Part shown: positions 12,420 through 24,544 of the stretch, piece by piece
Position numbering within the stretch: the first letter of the stretch is position 1
Layout: the number at the start of each line of letters is the position of its first letter
Source of the DNA: Acanthochlamys bracteata
Taxonomy: Eukaryota > Streptophyta > Magnoliopsida > Pandanales > Velloziaceae
DNA: 64,000 nt
Direction: 5' to 3'
Assembly: GCA_019914995.1 (NCBI GenBank)
Contig: CM034126.1
Coordinates: 8,995,001 to 9,059,000 of the forward strand
Position numbers and translations under genes: made by a program
Notes under the pieces: generated by a model
What the model was told of the DNA's origin: nothing
Seen by the model: the letters and a program-made list of their open reading frames with translations, nothing else
Database searches by the model: none

Positions 12420-14414
12420 TGTTAGTGAAACCTGTAAGATCAATTCAAAAGGAGGGGTGGATGGGTTATATCCAAAAAATTCGACTATAAAGTTTAATAG
12501 AGAATTAGTCGACTTCAGTGAGATTTCAAAGCACACAAGAGTTTAGGCAAATGTCACAATAGAGCAACACAAGAGTTTACGTGGTTCGGCAAACTTTTTT
12601 ACCTATATCCATAGCCACTCTTCGTCAATAGTGAAAATTCACTAGTCTTTTAAAGAGCTACAATTACAAAGTCAATGTGCTTAGTCAAGCACACTTGCCT
12701 CATCATGTTTTCTCCTCGAGACGAATCAACGCAATCTCCTAGACTTCACCAAGTCTCTCAAGTTGCACCTCAATAGCTCATTTACAAGATAGTGAATCAA
12801 CTCGGGCTTAACCAAACCGACTCTCTAAGTGCTCCAAGCACTTAAACCTCTTTGCTGTGAAGTTTATAATCACTAATTAAGCATGGGATCAATCATATTA
12901 CAAATTAAACTCAATATGAATAAGGCGAGAAGATAAAAAAGGAAGGCATAAATATATTCTCCTAATATGCTCAGGCAGAGAGAAGTAATAAAGTAAGTGT
13001 TAGATTTGTGAGACTTTTCCTTCTTATATGTAGTCTCAGGAGTTTCTATTTTCTTCTTCTCTCTATTTCTTTGCTCTTTTTTTTTGGGTATGGTACTTCT
13101 TCTTATATGTTTTCTTCTTAAAGGCTCAAGCGTTAGAAATCTTCCAATTGAAGGTTCCTTGTTTGCTACAGTTCTCGAGACAATTTCTGTGGGAGCTTTT
13201 TTTGAAAATCTAGCTCACACATGCAATCATTTGCTCAAATTTTAAATTTCTTGCTTAGTGTGGACCCTATTAATTCAATCCTAATTTTTGCTGTGAGGAT
13301 ATATCCTATTTGAATTTTCTACCCTGAGTTTGTTGATTGGATTGGAGTTGTTCACGCGGCTTGTAATACTCATGTTTAGCTTCAGGTGTTCTAGGTCTTA
13401 TTTTAAGATTCAACATTTGAGCTGGTTCTTCAGTAGCGCATGCTTGTGAATTGAATTAAGAGTTGTTTTTACACGTATCGTTGTGATCAATGATGATCTG
13501 AACTTTGAATCTTTTTCTTTAAGATGTTCCATATCTTTGAGCTTCTTTTCTGTTAGCTGAAGAATGTTTATAATTGTAGTAGATGATTTCACCTTATAGT
13601 TTAGTGTAGTGTAATGTATGATTGCAATAGTGAAAAATACGTAACTCCTTGTCGCTTGATCAGTGAAATCTTCTTGAATGAAAACTGAAAACTGAAAATT
13701 GATCTTTGAGCTCAGATTTAGAATTGCCAGCAATATTATTTTGATAGCACTTTTAGATGTTTTACTTGATCGTTTCTTCTTATAATTTTTCAAGATTCTT
13801 TATGTGAATTTGTAACTGGCAGTATGTTTCTTGGTGAATTTTCAAATTTTGGTTTTAAAAGGATGATAAAAATATTGGTCAAACTCTAATTGAAAATTGG
13901 CTCCAGCATTGTCTAAAAATTTCTGCAACACACTAGCTTGAATTTTCTTCCAATCTTTCACGATTTGTTTCAAGATTCTTAGATCAATTTTGCTATGTGC
14001 ATATTGCTTTAACTCTGATGAGAAGTTAGGCTCAAATAAAATCTGCATCATCTTTGAAATCGTCTCTGAAAATTGAAAAATAATTACAATCTCGGATTTT
14101 TCTCTATTCAGCAAGCAACAGCAAGATAGCCGGCTCTCGAGTACGATATTTTTCTTTGTTCACCGCTCAATGCTCTGTTTTGACGCACGGTTTCTCATCT
14201 TGAAATCTGCTCGCATTGTTTCTATACGTAGTCAATTTTGTAGCCTTATTATCGATGAGGAACATTGCATACATATAGCTGGCTATTCGTCTACTATGTC
14301 ATGATGATTGTACTTTGTGGAGATCTGCATATCTTCTTCTTATTAGTTCACATAAACTTAAAAACTATAATTCTTAATTACTAAAATCATCAAAACACCT
14401 TTGGAGTTCCAACA
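12420..14414 (-). repeat. LTR of the second Sirevirus-like element (1995 bp)
   Basis: Starts TGTTAGTGAAACCTG at 12420 next to the degenerate primer site and ends TTCCAACA at 14414, the same termini as the other two LTRs. It shares phrases such as TTACGTGGTTCGGCAAAC with LTR 6423-7969. The bases following it are atttg. Confidence 0.82.
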
Positions 14415-14419
14415 ATTTG

Positions 14420-15139
14420 TGATTCTGATGATGGATTTTTTATTTATGCAGTGACGTTGTCTTTTGCTAAAAAATAACTTGCTGTAAGTTTGGTGCCTTT
14501 GTTGTGCACTCCATGTACAACTTTCAGGATTTTGAACGTATTGGCAGGATGAGACACTAACTGTTACCAATACATTAATTACTTGATCTGTAGCACTATA
14601 TTTGTTTTTGTCCTAAGTCAATCATATGCAAGTTGATACTAATCTGCAAGTATTTTAAGGAAAATATACTTACCAGCAGTCGTATTGGTTAATAATCCAT
14701 ATAGATGTTGAGGCTTCATTCGTGGTTCTAGTGATATTTCAAGAGTGCTTCATTACTGCTTGTAATGGCTTTTTAGCAGTTGGTTGCATCTGCCTGTACC
14801 TTCTTCCATCATTCTTAAACTTAAGAATTTACCTATAATCTGCAACAGCAATTGATTTACTGAAGCACACATGAGAGGCATGGTTTTAGAAAAATTATAT
14901 TTGACTAGTGATTTGGGAGATAAGATCTAATTTTGTAGGACTTTGAACAGGCTAATATTGTTTATCTTGAAGATTAGTAACTACAGCAGTTTCCGTCAGT
15001 TAGCTCATTGCGGGCAGACCTTTACCATGCATGCCACGCTACGATCTATTCACTTTCGTTGCATCATGTTGTTGTTTGCATATTACATCATAGCTGGCTA
15101 ACTAGTACAATTTTTATCATTGAATTATTACGTACATTT
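14420..15139. other. Unique sequence between two LTRs, no gene recognised
   Basis: This 720-bp stretch separates the decayed element from the solo LTR. It resumes after the solo LTR at 17114, since the LTR inserted into it. Only short open frames are present and none has a familiar motif. Confidence 0.45.
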
Positions 15140-15144
15140 TGTTT

Positions 15145-17108
15145 TGTTGAATCTACTGCAAGATCAACTCAAGAAGGGAGGGGTAAATTGAGTTGATAAA
15201 TAAAAATTTTCGTAAAGCTTAACGATCCTACAGACAGCAAGCGTACAGCCGGCTGTTAGTAGTCTTGTAACCTGCAGACAGAGAAGGTTAGAGTATATAG
15301 CGATTTAGGTAAAGAAAAGAGTACTCAGAATATTTTACGTGGTTCGGTAAACCTTTTTGCCTATATCCACGGGTGCTCTATCACAAGAGCTAAAGCTTCA
15401 CTAAACTTTTAATAAGCTACATATACACCAAGAGCAAAGTGCTTCGCCAAGCACACTTACTCTTAAAGAGTTTCTTCACCAATACAATCCTTCACAGCCT
15501 ACTGGACACCAATGTCCTTCTGGCTGGTGTGCTAGCTCTATTACAAAGTATAAGAACTTTCACCAAGCTCCAACCGAGCTTCTTTACCAAGTGCACCAAG
15601 CACTTCTGTCACAAGTTTACAAAAAATAAAAAACTAAAAGATCAAGGTTAGGCACAGGATCAATCTCAAGAAAAATAAATGAACTTAAGATTTTCTGTTG
15701 AGATGATCAAACTTGTTGCTGTTGAAGATGATGCTCTATAAGTGATTGGCAGCAAGAGGAGTTTCTTTGCTTGAGAAATTGAGTCAATGTAGTGCAAGTT
15801 TGTTTTTGAATATTTTGCTCGTTATCTCCTCTATCTTTCTGTCTTTGTGTCTCTGTGCAGATAGGTGGTTCTTCCCGTTAGAAAAATATTCGTTGATGTG
15901 TATAGTGGTCAATCAACTACCTCAAAATTTCTTTTGGCTAAACTGGTGGAAGTCTTTCATCAGCATTAAATGCACCCAAAAAAATAATTCAAAAACTCAC
16001 GCCTGCAGTTTTGAGTTGTTTCAGCTGAGTTGTATTTTTCAAATTTCTCTAGCTGAGTTGGCTTCTCTTGATTTACTATTGTTTTGCTAGGTTGATTGCT
16101 TCAAGTGAGGTGGACTCCAATAGCGTGACTCTGCAGTCTTTGCTTCGTTGCTTCCTACTGTATTCAGTGGGTTTTCATTGTCATCTAGCAATCTCTATAT
16201 TTGAACTTGTTCTTCAATAATGTGGTGGCTCAATATAGCTCAGTTCTGTGATAGTAACAAGATAGTAGATTTGTTGAATGATATCACCTTATAATTAAAT
16301 TCGTGATTTCTTCTTGGAGGAAAATCGAAATCTGCATGTTGAAGCATTTCTGCATTGTCAGCAAGACATGATTCTGATAATATATTGCACTATGTTCTTT
16401 TTCTTTGTTGTAAATTTTCATGATTCTTGATATGACCTTGTAGCTGATATGTTTCTCAAGTCTTCAAAAGTCTTCAAATGGATGATGAATTCTTGATTGA
16501 ATTACATCTGAAAAGTTATTCCATCAATGTCTGATTCTGCTCCCTGTTTACTGAGTTTTCATCTATCATTCCACGATTTTTCCAAGTTTATGTTGATCAT
16601 CATTTGATGTATTATTCGATCAATCTTATAGTGTGTATGTTGGTCTGTTTCTGATGGAAAGTTGAAGTTCAAATGGAATCGGCATCATGCTTGAAATTAC
16701 TTCTGAAGAGTGAATGATTATCACGATTTTCGGATTCTTCTCTGTCCAGCGAGCAGCAGCAAAGTAGTCGGCTATCGAATACTCTATTTTTTGTTCTTCT
16801 CTGTTGGCGATATTCTGTTTTCTGCTCTTCTCTGCTCGAGATGCTCTGTTTGCGATTTTCTGTTTTATCCATATAGCAGCAATTAAACAGCTGGCTGCTT
16901 GGTGGTTGAGGGATCCTCTATTCTGTATGATATAAAAAAAATCTTATACAATTAGTAGTTAAGAAACTATCTTGTTGTCTGCTGAATGTGGGAGAGACCT
17001 GTTTCATGAATTTCTGCAGAACTTGATTCCAATCATTAATTTACTCTAATCCATAAACTATAATTATTAATCATTGTTATTATTAAAATCAATCTTGGAG
17101 TTCCAACA
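15145..17108 (-). repeat. Solo LTR of Sirevirus type (1964 bp) with TSD
   Basis: Starts TGTTGAATCTACTGC at 15145 and ends TTCCAACA at 17108. It is flanked by TGTTT at 15140-15144 and TGTTT at 17109-17113, a perfect 5-bp target-site duplication. No primer site, polypurine tract or coding region adjoins it. It therefore arose by recombination between the two LTRs of a full element. Its start is closely similar to the LTR at 6423 (GCAAGAT..AACTCAAGA, CTGCAGACAGAGA, ACGTGGTTCGGTAAA), and it carries the palindrome ACAGCCGGCTGT at 15245-15256. Confidence 0.92.
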
Positions 17109-17188
17109 TGTTTTTTAGAAATGAAGAACGTGGCTATTTTTGATGATGCTAAATAGTATTACATATAATACAACTTTTCTGGTACAGG

Positions 17189-18658
17189 TGGAATATTATG
17201 TTGGACTTTCAATTGAGAAACCTCTCCAAGCGTTGCTGGACGGTGAAACATGTAGGAGGCAGAGTGATTCTGCCACAGTTGTCTGGTTGTGGATGCAATG
17301 AACTTTTGCAGGTATACTTTATTCCTTCTTCCTTAGCTGAGTTCTTTCTGTTTTACTTTGCATAGAGTAGTGTTGACTGTTGTTATCTATAAACATGAAA
17401 TTCAAATTTTTCATAACAAGTTATTATGCTAAAGTTGAACGTTCTGTACAGAAATCCAACTTTGATCTTAGCTTCATCAAACCTAGTCCGCTACTTGTAA
17501 GAAGGCCAAAACTTACCTGTGAAGAAACTGAAGTTTTACAGAATCTTGAGAAACAAGATAATATGACAGTAGCTAATTGGTACTGGTTACTACCACAAGA
17601 AAACAAAGGAAACCAATAGAAAGAAGAGGTTATTGCTTGAGGTTTGAGAGGAATCTCTTCAATAGAAGTAGAATTTTCAGCTGTTATTCCTTTTTGTTTT
17701 TTCACCTCTGCGCAAAGGCTTCAATTGCTTCCCTCATAAGGTTCGAATAACAACATGGCGTGTGTATGATGAAGGTTCTCTCAATCGCTTTTTCCGACTA
17801 GTGGGAAGCCAAAGAGAAATACTTCTCTTTTGGAATAAGGCATACTAATCTATTAGATCCTAATTAAGTCAAACACTAAATAATACTAATTTAATGATCT
17901 ATTAGTCGCACTTAAATCATCACCAAACTAGAAATATCAAGCCCAAAATTTTGGCACATTCACCATTGTTTCTGCAAAGATGGGCTTCAAGCAGAAAAAA
18001 CTTTAGCAATTTGGTAGTGGTATATGGAATAAAGATCATGTATATAATTAGGAGCTAGTGCACTTTTTGACATTCGATATGGTTGACCATAACTAGAATC
18101 TCATCATTTTTATGGTAATTAGATAAGCAGTAACCAAGTTTTGTTACTATTTGTTTATATTTTACGGTTTCATTTTTGGGGGGTCTTTTAAATTGTCAAA
18201 CACTTGTGTTATACCAATATGGTGCGTAACCGAATTCATTAGCTGTGGGAAAGGAATTTCGAAAGTTGATTTCATGACATGTTATTAAAGAAAGAATCTC
18301 ATTTCTCTTCTTCATCACGTGCATAGAACAGAACTCGGCCATGAAAAATATTTCTTTGTCCAGGTTTCAATGAGCTCCCTCTCTCTATCTCAATTTCTTT
18401 CGTGATAGTTGAGGGGAATGATGTCTGGTTTGAAGCCATTTCTCGATTTCTCTCACTTAAATATGGCATAGTTTTCAAGAGTTTCTTGGAAGAAAAACAT
18501 CCTTAAAAGAAGATGTTGTGCCTTGCACTTGTCAGTTGTCATGGAATGACTTCGGACCAGGCTTCATTCCTCCTAACTCATGGAATGGATCTTTAGCTTG
18601 GTGCTGCTTCTTAGAGATTGCTTATGTCTTCATAGGCAACACTTATGAACTCTTACAG
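17189..18658 (+). pseudogene. Unrecognised gene-like remnant, plus strand
   Basis: Three coding-like pieces lie between plausible splice sites, but no family is recognised. First, after GGTACAG at about 17188, a frame reads VEYYVGLSIEKPLQALLDGE and onward, then meets TGA before CAG|GTATAC near 17311. Second, an open frame at 17435-17619 contains SNFDLSFIKPSPLLVRRPKL and ends at a TAG. Third, before ACAG|GTTAG at about 18658 a frame reads CQLSWNDFGPGFIPPNSWNG and then WCCFLEIAYVFIGNTYELLQ. Residue composition is protein-like, but stops inside the first piece and the lack of one continuous reading suggest a broken gene. The region from 18659 to 19560 holds nothing firmer. Confidence 0.3.
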
Positions 18659-19884
18659 GTTAGTTGATGTATTTTTTATTTTTTATTTTTTTGACTTCAG
18701 ATGAAGGAAATAGATATATGATTCTTGTTTGAAAGAAAATTTTTTTTATAAACTTCTTTCATGAAGGTACAATTTACGTGAAGCAAAACATGGCCAAGTT
18801 TTTCCATGTTTTAATTTCTATCTGTAATTTTGGCAGCTAAAAACTTGGAAAGACAAGTAATAAGCTGCAACTTATTCCCAATCCCAAAGCACGGAACTGC
18901 AGAACACTCTGAAGCAACTTGAACTAATTAGCGTCTATATGGTAACTGGTAAGTGCAGCTTTTGTACTTCCAATTTCTTGAATAGAAATAAGAGGTTCTT
19001 TAATGTCTGTTGTTATTTATGTACTGATTTGGCATCTAGTTTCTAAAGAACAACAGCAATTATCTGAAGATGAGTAGACCTTCTTAGAAAGATGCAGTAA
19101 TCTTGTTGTTGGAAAGGCGAACATGTTGATGCGAGTATCACTGTCAGTAAATAATTGGGTCAAGGTGCCTCATGAACACTGTCCATAATAGGGTCATAAT
19201 CAGGAAAAGATCAAACGAGTAGAAACTGTGCTGCTATACAAGAATATTGTGGTTCGCAGTCTGCATAAGAATCTATCTGCAAATTTATTGAGCAAGGAAG
19301 TATCGACTGTTTGCTAAAGAGTTCCAATCTGTGCGAATTCATATTGTTAATATCTCATATTCAATCATGGGATTTGTTTTCTTTTTTCTTGCCCTGCAGT
19401 TAAAACAACCCTGCCAGACAAAGCGAACTTCTTGTTGCATAGAATTTTTCATACAGATTAACCTTGGGTTCAGCTTGTTCTTCAGCAGAGTAGTACCCAT
19501 TTTTGTTCTTCTTTATTGGTGAAATCCGTCTTCATGGGTGAGCATTAAGTTACTATTATGAATAAAGAAAAACTTTTTCCATCTTTTTTTCCAAGTTTGA
19601 TATAATAATAATTTACTATACAAATATATGAACAAACTCTCATCTTTACATAAAAAGCCTAAAACGTTTCACGCATTTAAAATTGATTCCTCCCAGATAA
19701 ACTAAAATTCAACTCTTTTTCATCAAAATCCTAAGTCACGAGACCTGATAACCAGTTTAGAAAGCCAATCAAGTAACAAAACAGTCTTTTAAGAAACCAA
19801 TTCAGAAAACTAACAATCTTGAAACCCATTGCGATTTCCTTCTGTAGATTTCTCCTCTCTCTCTTTATTGAGACGAACAACCCA

Positions 19885-20019
19885 TTACCACTTCCTAAGA
19901 GAGCCTAAGGTTGGCAGGATCTGAAGCAATCCTTCGGTGGTCGGCAACAGAGCAGTAGGCGTAGTTCGTCTCACTAGATCTTTATCAGGTCTACTTTCTA
20001 CCGCCATGGACGACGCCAT
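19885..20019 (-). CDS. Possible short ORF or lone first exon (44 codons)
   Basis: A minus-strand ATG in good context (AAGATGGCG) at 20019 opens MASSMAVESRPDKDLVRRTT and continues to a TAA at 19885-19887. GC content is higher than the surroundings. Another coding-like minus-strand phrase (NGYYSAEEQAEPKVNLYEKF) lies near 19400-19510. It could be the first exon of a lost or unrecognised gene, or chance. No homologue is recognised. Confidence 0.2.
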   Translation of the reverse strand: MASSMAVESRPDKDLVRRTTPTALLPTTEGLLQILPTLGSLRKW

Positions 20020-20249
20020 CTTACTTCCTCGAGATTGAATCTCCCAGCGATGGAATACACAAATAGAGAAGACAAAAATAAGAAGAAAACTGAAGGAGAT
20101 GAAAGGAGCCAGGTGTTAAAAATAGGATGGACATCGAAAAAACTAGTAATAAAAATTTTTTTTTATTCATTCTGTGTCGTACTGAATCAATCCGAATTAA
20201 CTTCACCACGAATTAATTTGTAAATCTGGACCGATTTTGATTCAAAATT

Positions 20250-20820
20250 GTCTTCCACTTTGGTTGAGTTTATCTGTGTAAGAGAGTGATATTGTGTTCA
20301 GGAGTGTGTGAGCGGTAAGAAATCCAAATCGCTACACTACTTGAGTGTGAGTTGCACTTGCACAGAGAAGGGTTTCGGTGAAAGTCTTCTTGGGTTGTTG
20401 ATGTTATATTTTGTAAAAGCTATGGAGTCGTAAAGATTTGGCAAATTTTAGAAGGCTGTGATGAGTTCGTGCTGTGAAGGGAACTCGATTGAGCTGGAGA
20501 TGTTTGATGGAGCGCGAGTCTTGTTCATAGCTTTGTCTAAATGTAGTGGAATTCACTCTTAACTTTTAGAGTTATGCGTGGATGTAGGTAAGATTTTACC
20601 GAACCGTATAAAATATTTTGTATGCTTTCTAATTTAAGTCTTCTTTTCGTTTCTTGCATCTGAATTATTCTACTAAATTAACTTGCTTCTGTGAAAGAAA
20701 CAACAGGACTGAAGCCATTTTTTTGTTTATTATTCACTGAAAAAGTTTTAAGTATATATTTAATTATATAGCTCAATTCATCTCTGCACTCTTAAAATGT
20801 CTTGCGCAGGAACTCTAACA
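20250..20820 (+). repeat. LTR relic of a copia element, plus orientation
   Basis: The text GTGGATGTAGGTAAGATTTT, followed by ACCGAACCGTATAAAAT at about 20580-20615, is the R/U5 signature common in plant copia LTRs. Upstream, AGAAGGGTTTCGGTGAAAGT and the terminal CTCTAACA at 20820 fit. No primer site or pol follows, so it is a solo or truncated LTR. The 5' boundary is uncertain. Confidence 0.45.
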
Positions 20821-22689
20821 TGTCGCCTAGCTTCCGGCATCCCTCGATTATAGTATTGTTGTTGTGATTTCATGGTTCGAATGAAAATTGCAGCATTAGT
20901 TTCAAGGTTTCTTAAGATTCTGAGAACAATTTTCGGTTATATTTTGATAAATGACATAGAATATGTCCTTGTCCTGCTTTGTAACTCATACTCATTTAGG
21001 GATGATGTGTGAGGGCATAACATGTAGGAGTTTCCTTTTATATTTATTAGTACTTTGGGTCTCTCTCGAGTATATCGTTTCGTATACATCTTTTCTATTA
21101 TACAGTTACGGCGCAATGAGATACACCTCCTTAAGATGAATAAAACTGTAGCTACGTCTTTTTCTAACACAATTACCATACCATATATCGGATATAATAA
21201 TTTAGAGAAGCGGCACAATAAGAAATGCACTAAAGGAGCATCCATAGTAGTGTTGTCAGACCTAAACCGACCCGCATGGGTCAATCCAGAAAGTCATAGA
21301 TTCATTAATACAAAAGGAAGAGATTAAAATCTCAATATTCTCAGGAACAATGTGTTTTTTTTTTTTTTAGTCTAGAATGCTCAAGTTCATATTTTGCTCT
21401 ATGTTTCTCTTCTTATCTTGATTAGTGGCCACCTTCTTCTTATATCTCTATGATACACTTTAAGTGTATTGCTAAGAACTAAAGTAGCTAATCTAAGAGA
21501 AACTTGGTAAACTAATTTAGTCAATTCTTAAAAACTACCTCCTCCGTAGGCATACCTCCATATTTATAGGCGTAGTTTTTTTAATAAGAAGAATTCTACT
21601 AAAACATAAATTCCTAAGTGAAAATCATAATTAGATCCAATTAAAACTTGTAAGAGTCCTAATTGTACTCAAATGCCTCAAAGAGGCTTTTCCTGAATAC
21701 ACCTGGATGTCACCCGAGTTGCACCAAAATGTCACACAGGTTGCACTAGGGTGTATTTCATACCACCCTAGATACCTTTTGAAAAGTGTTCGGGCATAGT
21801 GTCGTACTCAGGAAATTTTTAAAAAGTTCTTAGACGTGCTCTGTTTTACACCTTGGCCCATATGGCTTAGGTGTAATGTAGGGCAACCTCCCGGCTGCCT
21901 TTATGTTCGACATCCGAGGCAGGACCTAGATATGTCCGCCAGCCTCCGGTTCTGGCAGGGATATCTTCGGCCAATCTTTTCTAGCAATGCTTGCATTTTT
22001 TGTATGATATTTTTTCATTCATATCACTCTAATACATTTATGCTTTCAATTTTGAAATCAAACGGTCATGGCATAACTGCTCGAATTCAACGGTCACATC
22101 TAGGTTAATGAGTGGTAGATGTGAGCTTGTTTGTAAGTCTTTAGTGATTTCTCCTTGTTTGCAAGTCTGGGCTTTCCTTTAATCCTCTTGTCGGTAGTGT
22201 TAACCTATCGGGAGAGATCTTTCTCTCTCCCACGCGTGCGGCCATTTATCTTTATTGCTTTTGAAAGATTTTGAACTAAACCTAATATTGTCCCATGTGG
22301 TTTCATTGTTAAGGTCAATGGTTGAAGTGAACTAGTGCTCCTTTCCCTATTTCCTTCTTCTCTTTCTGTGTATCTCATTTGTCCAGCAAAAATTTCTTAA
22401 ATTCCTTCAAAACTTAAGTGGTTTATTAATGTAGAATTGTTGAGATAATGTTGCTTGTTAGTTTTCTTCAATTTGAACTGGCATGCATTTGATATTGACG
22501 GTAGAATTTCAAATTTGAAATCTAAAAAAAACTTTTTTTTGTTTTGCTAGAGTTAACTTTTCTGCAGCTCCTTGAACCATGAACTTGATGCTAAAAGCTA
22601 GAGAACCTATTGCATGATGAGTGTTGATGGTTGTGTGTGTAGTTTGAATTCCATATCCAAATCTGCAAAGAACTTCTCAGTGAAATCCT
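20821..22689. other. No gene recognised; possible LTR debris
   Basis: Short overlapping open frames on both strands (about 20937-21327 and 21836-22108) carry no known motif. On the minus strand a TATA-like CCTATAAATATGG lies near 21567, followed by a transcribed-looking stretch; this could be the promoter part of a retrotransposon LTR. The pyrimidine-rich block near 22225 (TTTCTCTCTCCC) is low complexity. Confidence 0.3.
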
Positions 22690-23490
22690 GTTGAGTTAAA
22701 ACGTTAGTAAATTAGTACCACATTGAATAAAAATAAGATAAAAATAGTGTTAATATAGTAGAGAGATTCATAATTGGCTTAAGCTTTGGATTAAATTTAG
22801 CTTTCTAGTGTATGTGCCAGACTCTTCAGGTGTCTTGTTTTGGTTAACTCATCTGGTATTGTATCTCCAAAATAGTGGTATCAGAGATAATGGTTTGGCT
22901 ATGATCCGATATTTGTAGTAGCTCTTACTGACAGTATGTGAGCATATTAAAAATATGTGAGTTACATAGGCTTAAGCAAGGGGTGAGCGAGGACCGAAGC
23001 AAGTTGGGCTATGATGATTGGTTCTTGATTACGCAGAAATGGGAAGTAAATGAAACAACCGGTACATATTATAGCTTTAAGTTGTAGTGTGATGAATAGG
23101 GTAGAGCAGCGTGACTCGTCAGTTTTCGCATAATGAGCGATAATTTAAAATGAATTGGGCTCTAAATGCTAGCTTGTGGTGTGCAATAATAGTGCTAGGA
23201 GCTAAGTGGTTGAAAATCTGAACGGTCGACATACTTGGTAAGTGATATGGTGTTCAAATGAAGAAAAATATTAATGACTCACTTTTGAGGAAAAATTATT
23301 GGGTACAAAGACTGACTAGATCAGTCCCACATCAAATAAAAACAAGATGAAAAGGAGATTAATATATTAGGTAGTTTCATAACTTATTGACCTAAAGTTT
23401 TTAGATTTGATTGATTTTCTAATATATAAGGCAGACTCTTCAGATGTTTTTTTTTTTTATTAGCTTTTTCGATATTATATTATCCAAACA
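22690..23490 (+). mobile_element. TRIM element (terminal-repeat retrotransposon in miniature)
   Basis: Two direct repeats of about 180 bp flank a non-coding interior of about 430 bp. The first (about 22690-22875) has TACCACATTGAATAAAAATA, AGCTTTGGATTAAATTTAGC and GCCAGACTCTTCAGGTGT. The second (about 23308-23489) has the matching CCCACATCAAATAAAAACA, AGTTTTTAGATTTGATTGA and GGCAGACTCTTCAGATGT. Directly after the first repeat, TGGTATCAGAGA at 22876-22887 is a primer-binding site for initiator tRNA-Met. This is the TRIM plan: LTRs and PBS but no proteins, so mobility would depend on enzymes from another element. The repeats have diverged by several substitutions and a poly-T expansion near 23445, so the insertion is old. 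Confidence 0.75.
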
Positions 23491-24544
23491 AAATATATGT
23501 TATGCAGTGATGTTTGATACCACTTTGCAGTAAGATTTCCTGCTCAACTTCTAATTTTTCGCATTTCTTTGCATAGTTTGATAGTGTGTATGATGTGCTT
23601 AACTTCGAAATTTGACTTGGAATGGATAAGGAATTCGGAGCCAACTCAAATCTAAAACTTACCATCAGCGCTGACAAAGTTTCGTTGAAAGTTGCTTTGA
23701 TTTCAACGATTTTCCCTAACTTGTATAATGCACAATTTGATAGGCTTTTGAGTGGATTTTGTAGTGTTAATGTTGCACTTGGTGTGCTGAAAATATCGAG
23801 TCCAAATGTGACCAAAATCGACTTCAAAGTATGCTTGAAAGTGGCTCCAAATTTTCCTTCAGAAATCTTTGTTTAGGAAAACAGCATTAAAAAAAATTCA
23901 GATCTTTTTTCCTGCTATTTGTCGTAGACTTCTTGTTGACTCTATCAAGACAAACAGTAACCATAAGATTGGATTGAGAGTAAGGAAAAGCGATAAGAAG
24001 TAAATGAACGAATTTTTTTCTATTGCTTTTATTTGACAAACATTTATAAAATTAATAGAGAATAAATTTTCTCGATTAAACTTATATCAGCTATATTACA
24101 TACAAATGTGGAATGTAAACCGGAGTAAAAAAAATTTGGTACCTGTTAGTAATTACTCGTTATTTTTTAATAGATCTACTGCACTTCGTCCTCGACTCCT
24201 CGTCTTCGGCCGTCGCTCGCCGTCGGACATCTCCCTCTGAGGAGGCAGCTAAACTGAAGGGTGTGGAGCTTGACCGATCAGTATGATTTCAGCTCTGTGT
24301 ATGATTCCGTCCGTCAACTAAAATCGTACTTTTTTGGCTCTATGTTGCAATAACGCAAAAAACCTTCCATGTAAAAACTACTAACCGATTCGTACGTACT
24401 CCTTTTAGTTCCGCAGTTCGAGTCCGGCTCCAAATCGCCGTCCCTCTCGATTCCAGATTCTCTAACTTCTTCAAAATTTATTAATTCAATTTCTATGAGC
24501 TTCTGCTGAGAAACTTCGATAAACAGAATTCGGGAAGCGAAACA
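23491..24544. other. No gene recognised; GC-richer stretch before the TFIIS-like exon
   Basis: Open frames at 23480-23876 on both strands overlap each other and lack known motifs. From about 24178 to 24290 the DNA becomes CG-rich (CGTCTTCGGCCGTCGCTCGC), as in plant 5' untranslated regions. This may be the promoter/leader of the fragment that starts at 24545. Confidence 0.3.

Larger units (their letters stand above)
9600..14414 (-). mobile_element. Second Sirevirus-like element, heavily decayed
   Basis: Minus-strand remnants occur in the order expected for the same group as the element at 1-7969: LTR (12420-14414), a degenerate primer-binding site (ATGTGATACGA at about 12407-12417), a gag N-terminal piece (12069-12272), a gag C-terminal/spacer piece at about 10825-10900, and an integrase piece (9828-10055). 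The stretch near 10825-10900 (ATTTCTTTGGTCCTAAAG) is close to 4391-4409 in the first element. No 3' LTR is recognisable on the left, so the left boundary is only an estimate. Confidence 0.75.

Noticed and set aside
13410..14114. Minus-strand frames of 127 and 90 codons
   Set aside because: Inside the LTR of the second Sirevirus; no match to gag, pol or host domains.
23480..23876. Opposed 115- and 84-codon frames
   Set aside because: Mutually overlapping on opposite strands with no recognisable motif or splice context.
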